From Toxotes chatareus (Eukaryota; Chordata; Actinopteri; Toxotidae), in the NCBI GenBank assembly GCA_016801885.1, contig CM028902.1, positions 20,861,580 through 20,925,579 on the forward strand: a stretch of 64,000 nucleotides of DNA, given 5' to 3'. Below, in pieces: positions 59,999 through 64,000 of the stretch. A model generated the notes under the pieces. That model made no database searches. It had not been told where the DNA came from and was given only the letters and a program-made list of their open reading frames with translations. A program made the translations under genes and the position numbers. Numbering within the stretch: the first letter of the stretch is position 1; each line of letters begins with the position of its first letter.

Positions 59999-62215
59999 GT
60001 ACAGCAGCCTGGTAGAACTTCTGGGACAGCTCCCCCAGCTGTCCATCATCTGTGGCGACACCGTCTGTTGCTGGAGTCATGTACTGCTCCAATTTATCCA
60101 ACTGCACCACCTGCAATTTTATTTTGCAATTAGAGAGGCCTGTGTTTTTGGTCATACATTATATATAAAAGGAGCCATCAATACCAAGGATGCACCTTTG
60201 ATGTTTCACTGGAGATAACAATATAAAGATGACCGGTGGAGACAGGTAGCAATGTACCAACAAAGGAAAGAAAGCTAGCAAGCAAACATGAATGTAAACA
60301 GAAAAAAAGAAAACACATTCAGCAGCTTTTTTGATCCTCAAGGATACATGTGATGTGTTTTCGTGAGTAACACTGCAGGTAAACATAACTTTGTTTGTTC
60401 ATGAGAAAACTCGACAGGCCACATAGCAGTATTGGCTAATTACAGTCAGTATTGGCCAGTTACAGTTGTCAGTTCTACTGACTTTCACTGGATGACTAAT
60501 ACTGGTCCACTTCACAAAGCAGAATACTGTCTCTCTTTCATTTTTACTTGAAGTGAAGACCAATCTCCTCTCTTGCTTTCAAGCTGTTATAAAATGGCAT
60601 TTGGACCAGAGTGGGATATGATGTGGGGAGAAACTGAAAATCATAAAACAGCAGGATATATCAGGTAAGCAAAACATGGTCTATTCAATAATATGTAACA
60701 GCATTACTGACAGGGAGAGGAATTTATATGGCAGAGTATGTCAGTACAGACTGAAATCGCTGTTGGCCTTTGTCAGAGATGCAACAAACTGTGAAAATTC
60801 TCAGAATCATGGGACTGTTAACCTTATACGAAATAAGGTCTCATATCATATAAGCCTTACCTCTGCCAGGACGAAGGGTCGCTCCTTCAGCAGACTTGAC
60901 ACACTAAAGCGGCACAGTCCGGTGATGAGGAGGGTGTAGTGGGGCTTAGGCCAGTTACTGCCCACCACCTGTACTGCTATCCCTGCTGTACCAATTCTGC
61001 ACAGAGACACAGACAGAGAAAGCCAGAGTGAGATAGAGGAGGTGGGTGTCACATTGGAACCAGCCAAACATTTGCAGATGAACAGATGTAGCTTTATGAA
61101 ATGATTAGATGTGACATTTAACTATAATGTGGTGACATGAGATTGTGCAGCAGGTGTATGTGGATGTGAGGTGCTTTATGATGGTGCTGTGGCTCTAAAT
61201 CAAAGGCACATATAATAAGCTGATTGGATAACCAGCATGAAATTCCTCTTTCTGCCCTTTTCCTCCTTTCATGTGAGATTATATGCATCTGTGATTTTTA
61301 GCTAGCTGGGAGTATTACCTGACCAGCTTTGTCACTGATTAACTCATGCTCAAAATAAATGATTTTTATTTTTTGTATTTATTTTGTATTTTTTTCTTCC
61401 AGTAACCGAGCCTGGTAGAGAGACAGTTTCAACTTAGACTGGCCTGGTGGTCTGCCGATGAAAGTTTAAAGTCCACTTCTCGGTGCTTGGTTGATTGTTT
61501 TTGACTGCAGGGCCACTGCTAAACAGTAGAGCCTTCTAGAACAAATCACACACTGCAATATTTGTCAAAAATAGCATTATTTGTTGTGCCATGCCAGTGA
61601 AGCATGACATGAAGATATAACCTGTGAAGTCGACCTGTATCAGATGGATAAAATCTAGCTGTTCTATGACAACATTTCTGTCTGATAAGATGATTTACCT
61701 TCTCGGGCTGTTTAATCTGAACCACTTTTAGAGGCCTTAAAACGTACAAGGTACAAGTATTTATCAAGAAAATGGTAGAGGTTAGAGAAAATCTTTTCTT
61801 TATCTTATAATCATCTCGCAACCTCGCAGATTTATCTGTGTCACCTTGAATGGGCCCCTTGTTGGGGGTCCTGTACAGCATGTTCTTGTCACAACTCCAA
61901 AACAACAACAACAACGTATCAAATTGAGGGACTGGATTAACTGTCCACTCTCTATCCAGCTATATAACTAAATATATTTTACTTGTGCAGGGTGGGGAGG
62001 TCGTCGGTGTCGTGCTCTGGGTCTCTGGTGTTGGGAATCACTCCTATGATTGTGCTTTTCAGTGAAGTCCCCCTTAACAGCCGTTGGCTGACCAGGTGCA
62101 TGTTTCGCGGAGAGTCAACGCTAAACCTGACGGTGGAGCCCGGCAGAAGCACCCCTTCATGGGTCAGCAGCAGCGGGAGACGGCTCGGTATCTGAATTCC
62201 ACCGCCGGAGGTCAT
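21970..62215 (-). CDS. lonp2: lonp2, peroxisomal Lon protease (gene-level span, 17 coding exons)
   Basis: ATP-dependent AAA+ serine protease of the peroxisomal matrix, involved in protein quality control and processing. The 17 exons sum to 2532 bases, 843 residues plus stop, close to the human 852. Order: LON substrate-binding domain (about 1-220), linker with an acidic stretch (DEEDEDDDGDD), AAA+ module with Walker A GPPGVGKT (K386) and Walker B FLLDEVD (D447/E448), then the protease domain with catalytic Ser in KDGPSAG (S731) and Lys in GGIKDK (K774). The Ser-Lys spacing of 43 is as in other Lon proteases. The C-terminus SKL is a classical PTS1. Every junction is GT-AG and phase-consistent. 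Intron 13 carries a 22.7-kb tandem array. Confidence 0.96.
22289..22479 (-). CDS. lonp2: lonp2 exon 16 (catalytic serine)
   Basis: Encodes (M)VGGPDPLEGTDIHLHFPAG through AVTKDGPSAGVTIVTC to TLRGLVLP. The catalytic Ser is S731 in DGPSAG. The acceptor GAGATCAG follows a GT repeat; of the two nearby AGs only the second keeps frame. Donor CCG|GTGAGT. Confidence 0.94.
22620..22827 (-). CDS. lonp2: lonp2 exon 15 (protease domain)
   Basis: Encodes VSERFTLPGVALGLAWTP through GEIMFVEASRMEGEGQLTLT to NAKTYQLTN. The acceptor GGTGGAAG has no pyrimidine tract; it is preceded by a GTGC/GT repeat. Donor AACA|GTGAGT, phase 1. Confidence 0.94.
22838..22907. repeat. CA/GT microsatellite at lonp2 exon 15 acceptor
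   Basis: CACG units pass into about 60 bases of CA. It lies directly upstream (in transcription sense) of the exon 15 acceptor. Confidence 0.92.
23153..23238 (-). CDS. lonp2: lonp2 exon 14
   Basis: Encodes DKAAPPEMPILIDHMALKDI to LPLFEME (29 codons). PPEMPILID is conserved with relatives. The acceptor is TTCAG preceded directly by about 40 bases of GT repeat on the minus strand. Donor GAG|GTAAGC. Confidence 0.95.
23242..23282. repeat. CA/GT microsatellite at lonp2 exon 14 acceptor
   Basis: A pure CA run ending three bases from the TTCAG acceptor on the minus strand. Confidence 0.92.
23322..23825. mobile_element. Truncated hAT-type element with internal hairpin
   Basis: The left end AGGGATGCACCGATTCACAT is the kind of terminal inverted repeat typical of fish hAT elements. 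The interior holds a long imperfect palindrome (23557-23692). The expected right terminal repeat (ending ATCCCTAA) is missing; the sequence instead passes from GGTATCGGATACTG into the tandem array. No transposase frame is present. Family assignment is by memory of the terminus. Confidence 0.5.
26020..40650. repeat. Tandem pair of about 7.3-kb higher-order repeats within the array
   Basis: The block starting near 26020 recurs starting near 33390. A 186-base segment at 26089-26274 has an identically translating counterpart at 33456-33641, offset 7367. Rare variants recur at similar offset: the GACGTTTTCCTGAC variant at about 26429 and 33795, and again 32670 and 39940; the CAGCCGTATGACG variant near 27010 and 34370; the GCCATGCTATAC pair near 31222 and 38484; the GAAAAAGACGCTATACTACAC variant near 33310 and 40575. 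The offset shrinks slightly rightwards because the second copy has small deletions. Confidence 0.85.
40660..43400. repeat. Third, partial higher-order copy
   Basis: Between about 40.7 and 43.4 kb the order of variant units again follows that of the end of the 7.3-kb block. The CTCCCGAAAAAAATGCC units, then the GACGTTTTCCTGAC unit (near 43080), the CACTATAACG unit and the GGTCAAAAAGATTTTTG unit appear in the same order as at 32.5-32.9 and 39.8-40.1 kb. Its start is blurred. Confidence 0.65.
46563..46632. mobile_element. 3' end of a dispersed teleost repeat abutting the array
   Basis: GCTGGCTGCGACTCCCGCGG through GCTGCTTGCAGCTTTAATT. The same terminal sequence recurs, diverged, at about 47689-47762. 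It starts at the last base of the tandem array, so the array either lies inside or truncates this copy. Confidence 0.6.
46633..47765. mobile_element. Dispersed noncoding teleost repeat, about 1.1 kb, near-complete copy
   Basis: Begins AGGGACCGAGCACAAAAACT with a TTATTATTGTTATT motif and ends with the same CATCGCTGCTTGCAGCTTTA terminus as the fragment just upstream. It therefore lies head to tail with that fragment. It contains moderately conserved blocks (for example two GAACTCCTCTTAGGG segments and two CCCTTCGCCAACACA segments) but no convincing protein. Family name not known to me. Confidence 0.6.
47813..47882 (+). mobile_element. LINE 3' tail
   Basis: AAAAGAGATCTTGACCTCA, then GGGACTAACCTGGTTAAATA and AAGGTTAAATAAATAAAT form the familiar 3' terminus of a widespread teleost LINE. 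Only the tail is present. Confidence 0.65.
48040..48540 (-). pseudogene. Decayed Tc1-like transposase (minus strand)
   Basis: The minus strand reads, with frameshifts and stops, an HTH-region segment KKPFTTAQQVRNALQDVG and then the catalytic-core segment WADETKINLYQNDGKRKVW, which includes the second catalytic Asp-Glu block of the Tc1 family. Several stops and a frame change show it is dead. It lies in lonp2 intron 13, right of the array. Confidence 0.8.
49154..49293 (-). CDS. lonp2: lonp2 exon 13 (sensor-2 region and hinge)
   Basis: Encodes (R)YTREAGVRSLERKIGAICR through the hinge KTEALIPEGPAEPR. YTREAGVR is the sensor-2 segment. The hinge before the protease domain is shorter and different in sequence from the mammalian one. 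Donor AGAG|GTGAGA opens the 25.9-kb intron holding the tandem array. Confidence 0.95.
49408..49480. mobile_element. Tc1-type terminal fragment
   Basis: The AGAAAGTATTCAGACCCCTT motif followed by CACCTAGTGCACACATTATT resembles the end region of common fish Tc1 elements. Only a fragment is recognisable, about 115 bases from lonp2 exon 13. Confidence 0.45.
50190..50455 (+). pseudogene. Decayed Tc1-like transposase C-terminal region (plus strand)
   Basis: The plus strand reads SFILQQDNDPKH, a stop, then KKRIRRWLHMKK and, after a frame change, SAKHLWELLQQCWDKL. QQDNDPKH with the downstream LW-ELLQ-CW pattern is diagnostic of the C-terminal half of Tc1/mariner transposases. It is broken by stops and opposite in orientation to the 48-kb remnant. 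Confidence 0.75.
51640..51748. mobile_element. hAT-type right terminal fragment
   Basis: Repeated TATCGG motifs run into GTGGATCGGTGAATCCCTAA, the inverted form of the AGGGATGCACCGAT terminus at 23322. It is probably an independent relic, because lonp2 exon 13 lies between the two. Confidence 0.5.
52038..52078. repeat. GT/CA microsatellite just downstream of lonp2 exon 12 donor
   Basis: A GT run with small interruptions, ending about 7 bases from the exon 12 end at 52085. Confidence 0.9.
52085..52211 (-). CDS. lonp2: lonp2 exon 12
   Basis: Encodes GYTQEEKVEIAHRHLIPNQL through HIPQETTQIIIS, the small alpha-helical AAA+ subdomain. Acceptor GTTTAAG, donor AGCAG|GTATAA, followed shortly by a GT/CA repeat. 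Confidence 0.95.
52635..52924. mobile_element. Small inverted-repeat element (MITE) with telomere-like interior
   Basis: The ends form an inverted repeat of about 35 bases: left GTACTTCTATGTTTGTGAGG; right CCTCACAAAGATAGAAGTAC. The interior is rich in GGTTA/TTAGGGTT-like motifs (52765-52860). This is a common form of teleost non-autonomous element by memory. It ends 25 bases from lonp2 exon 11. Confidence 0.7.
52949..53099 (-). CDS. lonp2: lonp2 exon 11 (AAA+ sensor region)
   Basis: Encodes VLDPEQNHSFTDHYLNVAFD through LFIATANTTATIPPALLDRM and EVLQVP. IATAN is the sensor-1 motif. Donor CCAG|GTGGGT. A small inverted-repeat element ends only about 25 bases downstream of this exon. Confidence 0.96.
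53268..53409 (-). CDS. lonp2: lonp2 exon 10 (Walker B)
   Basis: Completes the Arg codon, then encodes RTYVGSMPGRIINGLKTV and NPVFLLDEVDKLGKSLQGDP to ALLE. Walker B is FLLDEVD (D447, E448). Donor GAG|GTCAGT. Confidence 0.96.
53487..53513. repeat. CTAT microsatellite
   Basis: Six tandem CTAT units in lonp2 intron 10. Confidence 0.85.
54327..54350. repeat. CA microsatellite in lonp2 intron 9
   Basis: A pure CA run of about 24 bases. The rest of this 2.3-kb intron (53410-55703) shows no other recognised feature except a segment shared with 59.6 kb. Confidence 0.85.
55148..55255 (+). repeat. Dispersed repeat copy A (shared with 59591-59704)
   Basis: Shares ACATTTTGCCATGATGACAC, AGGTGTCTCC/AAGTGTCTCC and GGGGAAAAC blocks in the same order with 59591-59704. 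Family unknown; no coding potential. Confidence 0.7.
55704..55843 (-). CDS. lonp2: lonp2 exon 9 (Walker A)
   Basis: Encodes GPILCFVGPPGVGKTSVG through GGVCDQSDIRGH. Contains the P-loop GPPGVGKT (K386). Acceptor TCTTTAG, donor ACAG|GTAGGC, phase 2. Confidence 0.96.
55954..56072 (-). CDS. lonp2: lonp2 exon 8
   Basis: Encodes (D)CLDIRAARTLLDNDHYAM through LAVRQLKTSLK. On the minus strand its acceptor CTCTTCAG is preceded directly by a long CA repeat. Donor AAG|GTGCTT. Confidence 0.95.
56079..56120. repeat. GT/CA microsatellite at lonp2 exon 8 acceptor
   Basis: About 40 bases of GT on the plus strand (CA in lonp2 sense), ending about 6 bases from the exon 8 splice acceptor. Confidence 0.92.
56273..56352 (-). 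other. Exon-like GC-rich segment in lonp2 intron 7 (unexplained)
   Basis: An 80-base segment bounded on the minus strand by an acceptor (TTTTTCATCAG) and a donor (ACTAG|GTAGTA). It is much richer in GC than its surroundings. One frame reads an open, highly charged peptide containing ENLSVPERDRRDFAKPP. In the frame set by lonp2 exon 7, however, inclusion would give 26 residues and then a TAG exactly at the exon end. It could be a poison exon of lonp2, an exon of an unrelated nested transcript, or a mobile-element remnant. Not recognised. Confidence 0.35.
57385..57479 (-). CDS. lonp2: lonp2 exon 7
   Basis: Encodes (R)LKKMPQSMPEYALTRNYLD through VELPWSKSTK, the highly conserved entry to the AAA+ module. 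Donor AAAG|GTAAAC leaves one base that completes Asp with the next exon. Confidence 0.95.
57724..57887 (-). CDS. lonp2: lonp2 exon 6 (acidic linker)
   Basis: Encodes VLSVRKGGVFPGRQ, then the acidic DEEDEDDDGDD and a coiled helix VLERKVHGANMPEAALRV to LKELK. The acidic stretch matches the acidic linker of the family. Ends AAGAG|GTGAGC, phase 2. Confidence 0.94.
57962..58084 (-). CDS. lonp2: lonp2 exon 5
   Basis: Encodes VLDAVSLEERFKKALPML through QKTRKTGPDNEKR (41 codons), the end of the LON N-domain. Acceptor GTGAAG, donor AGG|GTAACA. Confidence 0.95.
58379..58510 (-). CDS. lonp2: lonp2 exon 4
   Basis: Encodes LLGMLDMSVPVVAKFRRLLD through IRTSNKEKLQ (44 codons), corresponding to the human MLDMSVPAVAKLRRLLDSLP block. 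It has no ATG-initiated long frame, so it was found by homology. Acceptor GTGTAG, donor CAG|GTGAAG. Confidence 0.95.
59591..59704 (+). repeat. Dispersed repeat copy B (shared with 55148-55255)
   Basis: Second copy of the segment in lonp2 intron 9, lying here in intron 3, same orientation, roughly 80 percent similar by eye. Confidence 0.7.
59933..59996. repeat. Compound AT/CA microsatellite at lonp2 exon 3 donor
   Basis: About 40 bases of AT followed by about 22 of AC; the last AC is the GT of the exon 3 donor on the minus strand. Confidence 0.93.
59997..60110 (-). CDS. lonp2: lonp2 exon 3
   Basis: Encodes VVQLDKLEQYMT through GELSQKFYQAAVQ (38 codons). The donor is CAG|GTGTGTGTG, embedded directly in a GT repeat that continues into an AT repeat. 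Confidence 0.93.
60861..60996 (-). CDS. lonp2: lonp2 exon 2
   Basis: After TCTGTGCAG it encodes IGTAGIAVQVVGSNWPKPHY through LLKERPFVLAE, and ends GCAGAG|GTAAGG. LON N-terminal domain; the cumulative length of exons 1-2 is exactly 123 codons. Confidence 0.95.
61983..62215 (-). CDS. lonp2: lonp2 exon 1 (start, LON N-domain)
   Basis: Starts at ATG 62215-62213, MTSGGGIQIPSRLPLLL, matching the family N-terminus (IQIPSRLPLLLTHEG). An upstream in-frame Met exists but adds a basic segment not seen in relatives. Ends CTGCACAA|GTAAAA, phase 2. Confidence 0.94.
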
Positions 62216-62330
62216 TGTCCGTGTGTTTTTCTTTTCTTTTGAAGCCAGGCGCAAAACAACTCCTGCAAACAAACGCGTACTGTCAGATGGGCCAGCTAAA
62301 CGTAAACATACGACTTCCGGGTGGTGTTTT
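62216..62330 (-). promoter_or_regulatory. lonp2: lonp2 5' UTR and proximal promoter with ETS-type site
   Basis: The 115 bases upstream of the lonp2 start contain ACTTCCGGG at 62313-62321 (CCCGGAAGT on the minus strand), a classic ETS-family site often found at vertebrate housekeeping promoters near the start site. No TATA box is placed suitably. The start site is inferred only. Confidence 0.45.
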
Positions 62331-62724
62331 CAAAATAAGATTCTCACTGACGACCCAAACGCACAATTAATGACCAGAAAAAATAAAACGCGTCTTCAAA
62401 TATATATAAATTTTTTTTTTCTTAAATCAAAATGTGGTTACTGTTATTTTTCTCATTTTCGCATCATTTTTTGCCTTTCTTCCTTCTCTGCGTCCTCGAC
62501 TTCCTAGTCTGCATTGGCTACGGTAACTACAGAGGGACAAACTACTTTACAATAAATCAAAACAGATTCACTCAGGTACCCAAATTAAGAGCAGTCTTGA
62601 GGTACTTGTTCTATACTTGAGTATTTCGATCCTCTGCATGTACTTCTACATTTCAGAGCGAAAAACTGTGGATACGGTGAAATAATAATTGCATTGTATT
62701 TAATAATGACTGGACACAGGGTTA
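62331..62724. other. Intergenic spacer upstream of lonp2
   Basis: AT-rich sequence including a TATATATAAA and poly-T block at 62398-62422. One short plus-strand frame (62432-62620) starts with a hydrophobic run but has no family resemblance. Confidence 0.4.
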
Positions 62725-63930
62725 GTTGATAAAAAATAGTATTTTTTATTTCTTTCATAAAAGTATTGTCACGTAGCATTGTACATTTCCAAAAAATAAA
62801 TAAATTCAATATCTTGTGTATAAAAAATCTGTTTCTAAAATCTATTTTCAGACCAAAGACAACAGCCATCCATGTGTTTGCAGTTAACATCTCTCTGTTG
62901 TTGCCAGTCAGCTGTGGGAAATATCACTTAATTTTCACAAGTGATCTTTGAATACACCTTAAAATGCTCTTATGGTTACAAAAAGACAACCATACACTTA
63001 TATATGATTAATAAAGTATAATAAAAAATACAATTACTGCATTTATAGAAACACACCAATAATTATCATTCATCTGTTATATCATTATAGAGCTTCTTTT
63101 CCAGGGACCAACTTTAGCCCCTTAAAACTTATGAAAGCTGCTGAACCCATTGCTGTATATATAACATATAAATTGAGCATCATCATTCTCGCCCCTAAGG
63201 AGTGACAGAGTTAGGTTTGTAAGGCTTGAACGTATATCATATGTGACGTTAAGAGTGAGCGAATGAACTGAAACCGCAACTTAAATACAAACAGAGAGGT
63301 TTTACAAGTAGACACTTTGTGCAGTCTTGGGTGTAATTCAAATTTATGAGACAAGTACCTGAAGCTTTTTTTATATACCAGTTCTTATTTGCACAGGATT
63401 TAGAAATTGGTTTTTGAAATCAGCTCTGGTAACAACTGCATAAAAAATATTATATCATGACAAACACAGTTAGCCCAAAAGCAATAAACTGACCAAACCA
63501 GCAAGTCAGGAAAAGTTAGGATTTGCAGACAATGAACCAGGTGTGAGTCAAGTTGCAACTACTGAAACTTGCATGCAAACACGAGTCTTTGAAAAACACT
63601 TAAGTAGAGTCAGTCTTAAGCCCTGACTATGCCCAGTACTGTAAATGAATGACTACCTCACTGTGACTGAATGGTTGGGGCAAATAGAGACCTGAAAATA
63701 ATTCACCTTACTTCAGCAAACCCTATTTACATTTTTGATTTTTTCAGCCAGAGGCTTGGTTACAGACAGACTCTCTAACTCCCTGTTTCTTGTTGCACAG
63801 TTAACTTCAATTTGGCCTGTTTGCATCTTGACAAGCAGAAGGTCTTTATCTTTTAAAATTTGTATGTCTCACAAATTCATTCAAATTCCCACATATTAAT
63901 CCTGATAGCTAAGGTAATGCCTCTTTCCCC
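62725..63930 (-). other. Probable 3' UTR of a minus-strand neighbour
   Basis: About 1.2 kb of AT-rich noncoding sequence follows a candidate stop at 63933-63931 and runs to a minus-strand AATAAA at 62750-62745. Lack of any other coding signal and the AT-rich composition fit a 3' UTR. Inference only. Confidence 0.35.
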
Positions 63931-64000
63931 CTAAAGTCTGAGCAGGTCAAAGGGCACTTTATATCCTTCAGCGGAGGACTTCCGCTGAGGACTTAGCTGT
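63931..64000 (-). CDS. Probable C-terminal coding exon of an unidentified gene (partial)
   Basis: On the minus strand the frame is open from the window edge through 22 residues, ending SSAEGYKVPFDLLRL and a TAG at 63933-63931. Composition looks coding, and a UTR-like stretch with a poly(A) signal follows. The gene would point the same way as lonp2 and end about 500 bases upstream of the lonp2 start. I do not recognise the protein; the short length leaves chance as an alternative. Confidence 0.35.
   Translation of the reverse strand, partial: QLSPQRKSSAEGYKVPFDLLRL

Overview
The window is nuclear genomic DNA of a teleost fish, most likely a percomorph. It has vertebrate-style split genes with GT-AG introns, abundant CA/GT microsatellites, and fossils of typical fish transposons (Tc1, hAT, LINE 3' tails, small inverted-repeat elements). 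There are no bacterial-type operons. Most long open frames are chance frames in introns or in the tandem repeat.

Two conserved genes can be read exon by exon. siah1 (+ strand) encodes the RING E3 ubiquitin ligase. Its three main coding exons (14246-16185) give exactly 282 residues. A further 5' exon at 7907-7963 joins in frame and adds Met-Asp-Glu-Glu in front of the usual start. Its 3' UTR runs to a poly(A) signal at 18251. lonp2 (- strand), the peroxisomal Lon protease, occupies 62215 down to 21970 in 17 coding exons. They join in phase to 843 residues ending in the peroxisomal targeting signal SKL. The two genes are tail to tail, as SIAH1 and LONP2 are in mammals.

Region by region: 1-14 kb is siah1 5' flank or intron with a hAT-like transposase scrap at the left edge; 14-18.3 kb is siah1; 18.3-21.2 kb is intergenic with a LINE tail; 21.2-62.3 kb is lonp2; 62.3-64 kb is the lonp2 promoter plus what looks like the 3' end of another minus-strand gene. 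lonp2 intron 13 (49153 down to 23239, about 25.9 kb) is almost filled by one tandem array, 23826-46562. Its unit is about 75-76 bp, with roughly 300 copies. The array has concentric subfamilies and a higher-order duplication of about 7.3 kb. It lies between a truncated hAT element on the left and the 3' end of a dispersed fish repeat on the right.

The most noteworthy points are the giant intronic minisatellite and its higher-order structure, the many lonp2 splice sites that abut dinucleotide repeats, the siah1 5' exon, an unexplained exon-like GC-rich segment at 56273-56352, and a probable unlisted C-terminal exon at the right edge. Exon coordinates come from reading splice sites by eye and checking phase and family similarity. 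Comparisons with human proteins are from memory of the families.
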